This document shows positions 35,528-43,261 of a DNA stretch of 47,752 nucleotides, one piece after another. Positions within the stretch are counted from its first letter, which is position 1; each line of letters starts with the position of its first letter. Under the pieces are notes generated by a model, which did not search any database, was not told the DNA's origin, and worked only from the letters and a program-made list of their open reading frames with translations. The position numbers and the translations under genes were made by a program. The stretch is from an uncultured Clostridium sp. (GTDB lineage: Bacteria; Bacillota; Clostridia; TANB77; CAG-508). The DNA lies in contig CAMMWP010000011.1 of the NCBI GenBank assembly GCA_946500615.1, forward strand, positions 1 to 47,752. Direction: 5' to 3'.

Positions 35528-36094
35528 TTAATTCTTTAATCCTTGTATAACTGTATTTTCAAATTCCTTGTACAAGTTCATAATGTCAAATTCTTGCTCA
35601 TTTCTTAATTTACATACCAATGCTGAACAAATCAAGCCATATATTTCAGATGCAATGACTTTGGCATTTCCTTCTTTTATTTCTTTTTTTTCTATTCCTT
35701 CTTTTACGATTTCTTCAATTTTATTTATATAGTCATACACATGTTTTTTGCATTTTTGATTTCTAGCTTCATTTCCCCAAAACTGGCTTAATAAAATAGT
35801 TATTAAATCTTCATATTTCATGACGATTTTTATTTGTATTAACACAATTGCTTTTAACTTGTCTATATAATTATCATATTTTGCTGTTTTTATATCAATA
35901 CTATTTTGTAATAATTTCATACCTTCTTCTATTAAAAAATTAAAGATTTCTTCTTTGCTTGAAAAATGATAATATAAGGTACCTTTTGCTACCCCTACTG
36001 TCGCTGTAATCTCTTCAATGCTTGTTGCATCATATCCTTTTTCTGCAAATAATTTCATTGATGTTTCAAAAATTTTTCTTTTGGTTTTATTCAT
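35528..36094 (-). CDS. TetR/AcrR family transcriptional regulator
   Basis: The 188-residue protein has the N-terminal TetR helix-turn-helix (KIFETSMKLFAEKGYDATSI, EITATVGVAKGTLYYHFSSKEEIF, about 6-53) and a divergent ligand-binding helical domain. Such proteins are usually repressors released by a small ligand; with an acyl-CoA synthetase downstream, a fatty acid or acyl-CoA ligand is a reasonable guess. AAAGGATG precedes the ATG. No clear operator palindrome is visible in the 190 bp upstream apart from hairpin element E2, which lies next to the gene further upstream. Confidence 0.88.
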   Translation of the reverse strand: MNKTKRKIFETSMKLFAEKGYDATSIEEITATVGVAKGTLYYHFSSKEEIFNFLIEEGMKLLQNSIDIKTAKYDNYIDKLKAIVLIQIKIVMKYEDLITILLSQFWGNEARNQKCKKHVYDYINKIEEIVKEGIEKKEIKEGNAKVIASEIYGLICSALVCKLRNEQEFDIMNLYKEFENTVIQGLKN

Positions 36095-36199
36095 TTTCTA
36101 AACATCCTTTCAATATGATATATCAATGTATATTATATAAGTAAATACACAATATTGCAATATTTTTCGTTGGTTTTGTACTAGGTATTCCAAAAAGTA

Positions 36200-36280
36200 A
36201 GTTCAGTCTTTCAATTTAAAAATAGCCATATGGTATACTGTTAAGATTCTCGGCTACCTTCAAATTGGAAAGACTGAACT
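36200..36280. repeat. Hairpin element family E, copy E2
   Basis: AGTTCAGTCTTTCAATTT pairs with AAATTGGAAAGACTGAACT around a core that on the minus strand reads AGCCGAGAATCTTAA ... CCATATGGCT, shared with E1 at 16535-16608. It ends 4 bp from the stop of the metalloprotease gene. Confidence 0.7.
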
Positions 36281-36284
36281 ATTC

Positions 36285-36974
36285 TTATCTTATCATACAT
36301 ATCATGCAAAAAATAATCCATTCTATTACCCTATTGCATAATAACACATAATTAACACTCTTTATCCCCATTGTATTTAGTTTATCAAAGCCCTCTATCA
36401 TTTTATCAATTTCTTCCTGTATAGAAATTCTTTGACTTTCCATGTATTCTTTTGCCAGAAATCTTGCTTTTATCATGGCATCATTTTCTAAATAACTTCT
36501 TACGACATAGTTAACAACTCCACCAATCATTAAAATAACCAAAAACAACATTTTGCTTGGTAACACATTAAAAATTGCTAGTATGGAGATTAGCAAGAAA
36601 TACAATAAGTAGATATTAGAATATATAAAATTAAATAGTAATATATTTCTATCTTGTATAGAGTGTAAACATTCATGTGCAATTGTTTGTATTCTGGTAA
36701 AACTATTTTTTACATCTGCAATGATAATTTTATTCGATATTGCTATATATAAGCTATTTTTTGCATTTTTATCTTCTTCTATGATCACACTTTCATTTTT
36801 TAACATTTTTAGATATGCTTTACACATTTCTATATTTTCTGGATATTTTGAGCCTATTTTATCTAGTTCTGCATTTTCAGCAATTTGTTTAATTTGTTTT
36901 TTATTATATCCAAATACAATTTTCAAAACGATTAATGTGATAATTAGGCATATCATGATAATTATATATTCCAT
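36285..36974 (-). CDS. Membrane zinc metalloprotease (YugP-like)
   Basis: The 229-residue protein has an N-terminal membrane helix (MEYIIIMICLIITLIVLKIVF), a zinc motif HECLH in RIQTIAHECLHSIQD (about 93-107), two further helices (about 110-155) and ENDAMIKARFLAKEYM, which fits the third-ligand region of the family. HECLH satisfies HExxH. It is similar in layout to the YugP/Zn_peptidase_2 group, integral-membrane proteases of unknown substrate. AAAAGG precedes the ATG. It is followed on the left by E2 and preceded 18 bp upstream by ylbF, with which it is likely cotranscribed. Confidence 0.75.
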   Translation of the reverse strand: MEYIIIMICLIITLIVLKIVFGYNKKQIKQIAENAELDKIGSKYPENIEMCKAYLKMLKNESVIIEEDKNAKNSLYIAISNKIIIADVKNSFTRIQTIAHECLHSIQDRNILLFNFIYSNIYLLYFLLISILAIFNVLPSKMLFLVILMIGGVVNYVVRSYLENDAMIKARFLAKEYMESQRISIQEEIDKMIEGFDKLNTMGIKSVNYVLLCNRVIEWIIFCMICMIR

Positions 36975-36991
36975 ATTGATACCTTTTCCCT

Positions 36992-37327
36992 TTATTGCAT
37001 GACATCTCTTACTGCTTCGCCAATAATTTTATTTACGTCTGCTAATACAATGTTAAATTTCATTTCTGCATCAAAATATTGTTTTGCTTCTTCTATTTGT
37101 ATTAGTTCTGCATACAATTCTTTCATTTTATTTGTTTTTTCTTCATCTTCTTTTCCTGTTTGCATTTGTATTATTTGTGCTTCATATCTTGTTACTTCAA
37201 AATCTCCGATCTTTTTCTTTAATTCTGGATTTGAAGCAATCATTTCTCTTACCTTTTTATAGTTTGCATATTCTGTAGATTGTTTTAATTCTGAAGCTAA
37301 TCTATTTGCTGTATCATATACATTCAT
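36992..37327 (-). CDS. YlbF/YmcA family protein
   Basis: The 111-residue all-helical protein has DTANRLASELKQSTEYANYK, MIASNPELKKKIGDFE and a C-terminal helix NIVLADVNKIIGEAV, the pattern of the YlbF/YmcA family. In Bacillus, YlbF, YmcA and YaaT form a complex that affects competence, sporulation, biofilm and RNase Y-dependent mRNA processing. The single copy here may do part of that. AAGGAATGG precedes the ATG. Confidence 0.85.
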   Translation of the reverse strand: MNVYDTANRLASELKQSTEYANYKKVREMIASNPELKKKIGDFEVTRYEAQIIQMQTGKEDEEKTNKMKELYAELIQIEEAKQYFDAEMKFNIVLADVNKIIGEAVRDVMQ

Positions 37328-37358
37328 AATTTATTCCATTCCTTCCTGCAATGATTGA

Positions 37359-37392
37359 TGTTATAGGAAAATCTTTGATTTTTCCTATAACA
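37359..37392. terminator. Hairpin between the DUF3048 gene and ylbF
   Basis: TGTTATAGGAAAATC, TTT, GATTTTTCCTATAACA: a near-perfect stem similar in sequence to the one at 10003-10051 (GGTATAGGAAAAA). It could end or attenuate the leftward transcript after the DUF3048 gene. Confidence 0.55.
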
Positions 37393-37405
37393 GAACCTTG
37401 TTCCT

Positions 37406-38485
37406 CTATGTTTGATTTGTTACTGTATTTGTTGGTGCTGTTTCTTCTATTCCTTCTATTTCAACATCTGCATTTGTTGGGCAAATATTGACAAATGTAT
37501 TTCCATCATTTACATCAATTTCATTTCCGTTCATATCTTTATAAACTGTTTTTTCATCTCTTGCATTTTTAATGCATTGAATTTTGATTGCTTTTCCATT
37601 TGTAATATAATATCCATCAAATGTTCCTATATTTTTTAGACCTTGTCTTCCTTTGTTTTCTGTATCAGATAAAGTATAATTATTACAGAATGTAATGATG
37701 ATATTTTTCGTTGTAACAGATTTTTCTGTATCCCAGTCCACTTGTTCTTTTCCTCTAGCATATCTTACATATACTTTATTTTCTTCATCATATTCATATT
37801 TTACAGTTTGTAAGTCAGAATGTGGTATCGTGATTGTATTTGCTAATTGTCCTTCTTCTAAATTTACCTCGTCTGTTACATAATGTAATACACTTTCTTC
37901 TGTTGATGTTGTTCTATATTTTTTACTTTTTGCTGATTCTAATAATTTTGCAGTACTTGTTACTGCATTGTGTGGTGCTGATTTATCTTTTACTCTCCAG
38001 AAAGTTGTTCCATCTTCTGCAATACCATTAATATCATTAATGCTAAATTTTTTGATATCACTTTGCGCCTGTGGACTTTGTCCAAAATGAACATAGATCG
38101 CATCATTTTCCATTGCGTAATCAATAAAATAATGCCTTGCACTTCTAACTGGTCCAATTTTTTCTAAGTCTGCACCTTTAAAAAGTGCCATTAATCTTGT
38201 TTCTCCACCTTCAACGATAATTTCGTATACCATATATGCTTCATTTAAGCCTGCTTGTGGCCATGCATCACTATGATTGTCTATCATCACAGCAATTGGT
38301 CGATCATTTCCACTATAAACTTGTACTTGTTTTTCTTCTACAACTGTTGGCTCACTTTTTGGCTCTTCTGAAATTGTTTCTGTATCACTCTTTTTTTGTG
38401 TAATCTTGTATGCTAGTACGCCTCCTGCTACAATAATTAAAATAATTAATATTACAATTAAAACTTTAACTCCGCCTCTTTGCAT
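37406..38485 (-). CDS. DUF3048 (YerB-like) surface protein
   Basis: The 359-residue protein has an N-terminal signal anchor (VKVLIVILIILIIVAGGVLAY, about 6-26), a Glu/Ser/Thr linker and two DUF3048 segments. These include RPIAVMIDNHSDAWPQAGLNEA, GGETRLMALFKG, PVRSARHYFIDYAMENDAIYVHFG and TFWRVKDKSAPHNAVTS. YerB-type proteins are exported and membrane-attached; function is not established. There is no lipobox Cys, unlike Bacillus YerB. AAAGGGG precedes the ATG. It follows ybeY by 26 bp on the same strand. Confidence 0.9.
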   Translation of the reverse strand: MQRGGVKVLIVILIILIIVAGGVLAYKITQKKSDTETISEEPKSEPTVVEEKQVQVYSGNDRPIAVMIDNHSDAWPQAGLNEAYMVYEIIVEGGETRLMALFKGADLEKIGPVRSARHYFIDYAMENDAIYVHFGQSPQAQSDIKKFSINDINGIAEDGTTFWRVKDKSAPHNAVTSTAKLLESAKSKKYRTTSTEESVLHYVTDEVNLEEGQLANTITIPHSDLQTVKYEYDEENKVYVRYARGKEQVDWDTEKSVTTKNIIITFCNNYTLSDTENKGRQGLKNIGTFDGYYITNGKAIKIQCIKNARDEKTVYKDMNGNEIDVNDGNTFVNICPTNADVEIEGIEETAPTNTVTNQT

Positions 38486-38511
38486 ATGTAACCCCTTTCT
38501 CTTCTTTCGAA

Positions 38512-38988
38512 CTATCTTGGTATATTTAATTTATTCAATATATTTTCTTCTTTTGTTCTCATTTGTTTTTTATCTTCTTCTTGTATATGGTCATATCCCA
38601 TTAAGTGATAAAATCCATGAACTAACATGTAACTAAATTCTCTTTCAAAACTATGCCCATATTCTTTTGCTTGTTCTTCCACTTTGTCTATGGAAATAAT
38701 AATATCTCCTAAAATATCTTCATATTGAAAATCTTTTTCTTTTATTTTTTTTTCTAGTTCCTCTTTTTCATACATAGGAAAGGAAAGAACATCAGTTGCT
38801 TTGTCTATATTTCTATATGTTTTGTTTATTTTTTGTATATATTCGGGATTTGTCAATGTTACTGTGATATATAATTTTGAAGCTTGTATCATTTCTTCTT
38901 CAAAACATTTCTTAAAAACATTTTTTACAATTTCTTCATAAATGGATTTTTGTTCTATATTTTGATATACAATTTCATATTGACACAT
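38512..38988 (-). CDS. ybeY: Endoribonuclease YbeY
   Basis: The 158-residue protein has the zinc-binding motif MLVHGFYHLMGYDHIQEED (H-x3-H-x5-H) and the GDIIISIDKVEEQAKEYGHS block of the UPF0054/YbeY family. It matures rRNA ends and takes part in ribosome quality control. The start is the ATG at 38988, 1 nt after the stop of the upstream gene (38990), so translation is coupled. In most Firmicutes phoH and a 7TM-HD gene (yqfF) lie between yqfD and ybeY; here an unrelated unknown gene takes that place. Confidence 0.93.
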   Translation of the reverse strand: MCQYEIVYQNIEQKSIYEEIVKNVFKKCFEEEMIQASKLYITVTLTNPEYIQKINKTYRNIDKATDVLSFPMYEKEELEKKIKEKDFQYEDILGDIIISIDKVEEQAKEYGHSFEREFSYMLVHGFYHLMGYDHIQEEDKKQMRTKEENILNKLNIPR

Positions 38989-38989
38989 T

Positions 38990-40213
38990 TTATGCAACTT
39001 CTTTCATTTTCTTTTTATAATTACCTCGAGAAATGTACGAATTTTTCAATTCTCTCATAACCCCATAATCAATTAGTTTTCTTTTATAATATTTTAATAC
39101 TCTGCTATAATCTGTTTTTGTTTTATCTTCTTCAATTTTTTTTATGTCTTTTTTTATAAATAAGATTTCTTTTTGTTTAACATACTCTATAAAGTCTGTT
39201 TCTTTCAATTTGCATATTTCTTTATATTGTTTCCAAAATGCTTTAAATGTTTCTCTATCTTTTGGGTTTTCCCAATATACTTTTGTTGATAATAATTTTA
39301 TATAATAATCTTCAAATAAATTAATCAACATACTATATGCTTTTTCTCTTTTTACTGCTATTTTTGTATCTTGTACTAAAATTCTGGCATCTTTTAATAA
39401 TTTTTCATAACATTGTGTTGCCACAATTAATGGCAAACTATGGGTAAATAATTTTCTACTAATATTTAATAATATAACATTTTTCTCTATATTATCTTTT
39501 GTATCTAATTTTCCTACTGTGTAAGTTTCAAAGTTTTCGTAGTCTTTTATTACATTTTTGATGGTATCATTTTTTTCAACATCTTGTATTCTTATTTTTA
39601 ATGATAAGATGTTTTGAATATATTCTTCTAATGTATTAAATATTTTAGTATATACATTTTCTCTTGCTGGCTCATATGTGTTTGTTACATCAGCAAGTTT
39701 AATAGAGTAATTTTTTAATATACTTTTATATAAGACATCCATTTTTGAAACATAGAATTGATTATATTTTGTAATCAATTTTTCTTTTCCAGATAATTGG
39801 ACACCATCATTATCTAATTCTAATAAGTATTTTTGTTTTCTATTTTTGTATTCAATAAATTCATTTTCTTTTAAGCTTGTTACTTCATAATATTTAGATA
39901 GTGCTTCTTTTTCAAATTCTGATGCGGTATTATTTTTTACCTTTTTATAAATCGAATCCATTACATATTTGTCTAAAGATTCTAAATAGGCTTCATAAGC
40001 AGTATCAAATTTTGCCTCTGCTTCTTTTTGATTATAGTTTTCATTACTATGTTGATATACTTCAAATGCTTTTAATACACTATTTCTTTTGATGGAAATT
40101 AGCATACCATTGATGCCTATTTTAGTTGGTATTAGCATTTTTGTTAATGTTTTTGTAATTTTATTAAAAAATGTTTTATCTGTTCCTGTAATTCTCAAAC
40201 TTCTTTCTTCCAT
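38990..40213 (-). CDS. Unknown protein between yqfD and ybeY
   Basis: This 407-residue protein is rich in Lys, Tyr, Asn and Glu, mostly helical, without signal peptide. One moderately hydrophobic stretch near residue 25-45 (LIPTKIGINGMLISI) might touch membrane. I do not recognise a family, and it shows no P-loop, so it is not PhoH. AAGGGATG precedes the ATG. It ends 1 nt before ybeY and starts 13 bp after yqfD, so it is embedded in this conserved operon at the position usually held by phoH and yqfF. Confidence 0.75.
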   Translation of the reverse strand: MEERSLRITGTDKTFFNKITKTLTKMLIPTKIGINGMLISIKRNSVLKAFEVYQHSNENYNQKEAEAKFDTAYEAYLESLDKYVMDSIYKKVKNNTASEFEKEALSKYYEVTSLKENEFIEYKNRKQKYLLELDNDGVQLSGKEKLITKYNQFYVSKMDVLYKSILKNYSIKLADVTNTYEPARENVYTKIFNTLEEYIQNILSLKIRIQDVEKNDTIKNVIKDYENFETYTVGKLDTKDNIEKNVILLNISRKLFTHSLPLIVATQCYEKLLKDARILVQDTKIAVKREKAYSMLINLFEDYYIKLLSTKVYWENPKDRETFKAFWKQYKEICKLKETDFIEYVKQKEILFIKKDIKKIEEDKTKTDYSRVLKYYKRKLIDYGVMRELKNSYISRGNYKKKMKEVA

Positions 40214-40226
40214 TTATATCATCCCT

Positions 40227-41411
40227 TCAAAACACAATTTTTTCATTTGTCCCTATATTCTCTAGCACTTCATATGTCACATAAATATCAATACTATTTT
40301 CATTTTCATATGTATTAATATTTTTGTTTACAATTTTATCTTTATTTTCTATTTTTTCTTCCAATTCTTTCTTTATCTCTTGTATCCCTATGTTTTTTGC
40401 TTCTTCTATTGAATAGTTTTTTGGTACTTCTTCATACTCTTGATTCGTGGTTTTTACAATCGAAATTGGTAAATAAAAATTGGAAAATAGCTTTATTTTA
40501 TTCTCAGTTTCTATTGTATCATAAAAATTAAATTTTGAAACCCCTTTCGGAAAATTTATTTGAAAATTATTTATTTTTATTCCATAATTTGTTTCTGTAT
40601 TCCCTGTGTGCTGTTTTTCCGTAGTATTATACGGAATCGTCTTATGCATTGTATACCAAACTCTTGCTTCAATTTCTCCTTTTGCATGCACATAACGAAT
40701 TCCTGTATATTTTCCTTCCATCCACCCATTGATTAATACATCTCCTACACTGATAGTGTCTCCTACTTTAACATTTGCTGTTCCATCTTGTGCATTGATT
40801 TTGGTAATCACACCATTTTTATCTGAAACAATATTACAATATTCATCTTCATCTACAATTTCTGGCTTTTTGTCTGCCTTGACCAATTTAACAATTGCAT
40901 TTGTCCCTTTTAATTCTATTCCCATCCATGCAATATCATCTCTATTTAATCTTACTTGGTTAATAATTTCTTTTGTGTGTATATTAGACTTTAACTCTCC
41001 TATTTGTAAACCTGCTTTATGGATATCTCCCATAATATTTTCTATCTCTGCTCCATTTTCTTCAATGATTTCTATGTTCCAAACAAAATTAGAAGTGAAA
41101 AAAATTACTGCTATTATGATACATAAACATAGTGCAAATATTTTTCTTTTCTTATATTTATTTAACAAAAATGGTAATCCTTTTTTTGCTTTTATATGGA
41201 TATGGCATCCTGTCTTTTTAGCTATTTTACATATTTCTTTGAATTGTTTTATTTCCGTGTTTAAGACAATTTTAATATCATTACTTTTCTTTATATTCCA
41301 CATCATGTATCCTTTATTTCTACATATATTCATGAATCTTTCAATATAATATCCTTCTACTACAACCCTCAGATAACCATATATGTAATTTACAATTCTT
41401 TTTATTATCAT
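40227..41411 (-). CDS. yqfD: Sporulation protein YqfD
   Basis: The 394-residue protein matches YqfD: an N-terminal cytoplasmic region (YGYLRVVVEGYYIERFMNIC), GLPFLLNKYKKRK before a membrane helix (IFALCLCIIIAVIFFTSNFVW, about 92-112), then an outside part with WNIEIIEENG, RDDIAWMGIELKGT and AKGEIEARVWYT. YqfD acts in the mother cell during sporulation and is made under SigE in Bacillus. AAGGAGAG precedes the ATG. yqfC lies upstream, as is standard. Confidence 0.93.
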   Translation of the reverse strand: MIIKRIVNYIYGYLRVVVEGYYIERFMNICRNKGYMMWNIKKSNDIKIVLNTEIKQFKEICKIAKKTGCHIHIKAKKGLPFLLNKYKKRKIFALCLCIIIAVIFFTSNFVWNIEIIEENGAEIENIMGDIHKAGLQIGELKSNIHTKEIINQVRLNRDDIAWMGIELKGTNAIVKLVKADKKPEIVDEDEYCNIVSDKNGVITKINAQDGTANVKVGDTISVGDVLINGWMEGKYTGIRYVHAKGEIEARVWYTMHKTIPYNTTEKQHTGNTETNYGIKINNFQINFPKGVSKFNFYDTIETENKIKLFSNFYLPISIVKTTNQEYEEVPKNYSIEEAKNIGIQEIKKELEEKIENKDKIVNKNINTYENENSIDIYVTYEVLENIGTNEKIVF

Positions 41412-41622
41412 GTATCTCTCCTTGTCTTTTTATAGCAATGTATTTTGAAATGCATCATTTTCTTAACCAGCCTTTTCCTACTTTAATATTATGAAAAAAG
41501 TAAAAAAAAATAACTGAAAATTTATATTTTATAAATTTCAATTATTTCATTTTCATTTCTTTTATTGGCTTTTATTTTTTCCTCCTTATTCTTTTCCGTC
41601 TTTTGTTATTTTTGCCCTTGCC

Positions 41623-41901
41623 TCAATCTGTCATTCTTTCAAAATCGAAACTTTCAATTTTCCCTGTAATTCTGATGTCATCATTTGTCATTGTTTCTAA
41701 GTTTAAATTATATCCATTAATGCTAATGATTCCTTTATATGTACTGATTCTTATGAAAAATTCTTCATATTCTAAAATTCCTTTGTAGTTTTCAATAATC
41801 ATTTCGTCAAACCCTATTACTGAAATTTTGGGAACGTCTGAATAAACTTCTTTGGGAATCTCTAACATTTTATTGATTTTACTCATTCTACTTTTTTTCA
41901 T
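41623..41901 (-). CDS. yqfC: Sporulation protein YqfC
   Basis: The 92-residue protein has the short YqfC beta-rich pattern: IPKEVYSDVPKISVIGFDEM, IENYKGILEYEEFFIRI and GYNLNLETM. Start at the ATG at 41901 is chosen because AAAGGAATG lies just ahead; an upstream in-frame start at 41922 lacks a site. YqfC is a SigE-regulon protein needed for efficient sporulation in Bacillus, role unknown. A 210-bp gap lies between it and yqfD, larger than usual. Confidence 0.88.
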   Translation of the reverse strand: MKKSRMSKINKMLEIPKEVYSDVPKISVIGFDEMIIENYKGILEYEEFFIRISTYKGIISINGYNLNLETMTNDDIRITGKIESFDFERMTD

Positions 41902-41936
41902 TTTATCATTCCTTTCTGTCAAAAAGCTCCAGTCAA

Positions 41937-42113
41937 GTTCAGTTGGTATCCATTTGGGGACGTTTCTTCTTGAGACATTTTTATGTAAAGTTATATAAAC
42001 TTTATATATATTATATTTTTTCTTTTTGTATTTTTAATATAGTAAACATTAGTGATGACTTTACATAAAAATGTCTCAAGAAGAAACGTCCCCAAATGGA
42101 CACCTAACTGAAC
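41937..42113. mobile_element. MITE/REP-like element family D, copy D2
   Basis: A 177-bp element with terminal inverted repeats of about 57 bp (GTTCAGTT, GGTrTCCATTTGGGG, CGTTTCTTCTTGAGAC, ATTTTTATGTAAAG), one indel and few mismatches apart. The inside is AT-rich and non-coding. The inner 40 bp match D1 at 25076-25266, while the outermost bases differ. It sits between yqfC and the pdaA remnant. Confidence 0.8.
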
Positions 42114-42133
42114 AAAATGGATGACTTTTTGTT

Positions 42134-42538
42134 TTATTCTTCAAATTCATCTAGAGATTTAAATTCATACCCCATATTTTTAGCTTCTTTTATGACACTA
42201 TCTAAAATATTTGTATTTGTTTTTGAATTTCCATGCAATAACATAATCTCTCCATTGTGCAAATTATTTAGTATTTTTTGTTTTGCCTTTTCTTCATCTG
42301 GTTGTTTCTCTTCATTCCAGTCTTCATAGGCAAATGACCACATAACATTTTTATATCCTAGTGCATTTGTTACTTGTAATGTCTTTTCACTAAATTCTCC
42401 CTTTGGTGGTCTTATGTATTTCATTTCATAGTTGAATTTTTCATATACACTTTGATGTAAATCCATTACTTCTTTTTTTATTTCTTCTTCTGTTAAACTT
42501 GGCATGCTTTTGTGATTCACTGTATGATTTCCTAATTA
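42134..42538 (-). pseudogene. Polysaccharide deacetylase (PdaA-like), 5' end missing
   Basis: The frame (LGNHTVNHKSMPSLTEEEI ... IRPPKGEFSEKT ... WSFAYEDWN ... IMLLHGNSKTNTNIL) is the C-terminal two thirds of a NodB-fold deacetylase of the PdaA group, which removes acetyl groups from cortex muramic acid in spores. The motif-2 histidines (HTVNH) remain, but the motif-1 region with the catalytic Asp pair is gone: an in-frame stop lies directly before LGNHT at 42538. The break falls next to the strong promoter of the plus-strand gene and the recombinase, suggesting insertion of an integrative element here. Confidence 0.8.
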
Positions 42539-42563
42539 CTTAATGTTTTTTACTATACGTATG

Positions 42564-42592
42564 TTGACATAATTTTTACAATATGTTATAAT
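42564..42592 (+). promoter_or_regulatory. Perfect consensus SigA promoter of the cysteine-cluster gene
   Basis: TTGACA (42564-42569), exactly 17 bp, TATAAT (42587-42592), with TG one base upstream of the -10 (extended -10). It reads into the gene at 42624. Confidence 0.95.
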
Positions 42593-42623
42593 TTACATAT
42601 TAAAACTCAAAGGAGGATTTTGT

Positions 42624-43217
42624 ATGTATTTAATTAGTAACATGGATTTCAAATGTGATCGGTGTGGTAAGTGTTGTAAACACAGAGGAGATTTAGCTTT
42701 AACTCCTATGGACATATTTAAAATTTCTCAACATTTAAATATGTCCTGTGAAGAAACAGTAAAAAAATACACTCGGCTTTCACACCGACATAATTTTCCC
42801 CAGATAGTTCTATTGTCTGAGGGCAAACAGGATACATGTGTTTTTTACAGTAAGAATTGTTGCAAGATTTACCCTGTTCGTCCATCACAATGTTATCTGT
42901 TTCCTTTAATCTTACTAACTTCACTTTCCGATCCAAGTCCGAAATTTTCTATTCAAAAATGTTATAGTAAAACACGGTCTGAGGAACAAATTCCTGTTCA
43001 AGATTGGATTTCGCAGTCAAGTGGAAGATTTGCCAGTGAGAAAGAGCTGCTCAATTGGTATATTTTACAATTTTCGAGACTAGAAAAAATTTGTATTCTT
43101 CACTCAGACAAACTGAATATTATTAAAAAAATTTTATATTGCGATTATGACTTATCTGGTGATATGGAACTTCAGGTAAGAACAAATCTAAATAAAATTT
43201 TTTCAGCAGATTTTTGA
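42624..43217 (+). CDS. YkgJ-family Fe-S/zinc cysteine-cluster protein
   Basis: The 197-residue protein has the cluster MDFKCDRCGKCCKHRGD (C-x2-C-x2-CC), then CVFYSKNCCKIYPVRPSQCYLFP, the standard pair of motifs in the YkgJ (PF03692) family, thought to hold an iron-sulphur or zinc centre; function unknown. AAAGGAGG precedes the ATG. It is on the plus strand, with a perfect promoter, and its base composition and codon use look richer in G+C than its neighbours, which suggests recent arrival together with the recombinase. A shared terminator stem follows. Confidence 0.88.
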   Translation: MYLISNMDFKCDRCGKCCKHRGDLALTPMDIFKISQHLNMSCEETVKKYTRLSHRHNFPQIVLLSEGKQDTCVFYSKNCCKIYPVRPSQCYLFPLILLTSLSDPSPKFSIQKCYSKTRSEEQIPVQDWISQSSGRFASEKELLNWYILQFSRLEKICILHSDKLNIIKKILYCDYDLSGDMELQVRTNLNKIFSADF

Positions 43218-43226
43218 GTTAGTAAT

Positions 43227-43261
43227 AAGGGGAAAATATAGTTAATCTATCTTTTCCCCTT
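43227..43261. terminator. Shared bidirectional terminator between convergent genes
   Basis: AAGGGGAAAA at 43227-43236 pairs with TTTTCCCCTT at 43252-43261 (10-bp stem). The right arm is made from the last codons of the recombinase gene, so the stem lies partly inside that gene. Confidence 0.7.
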
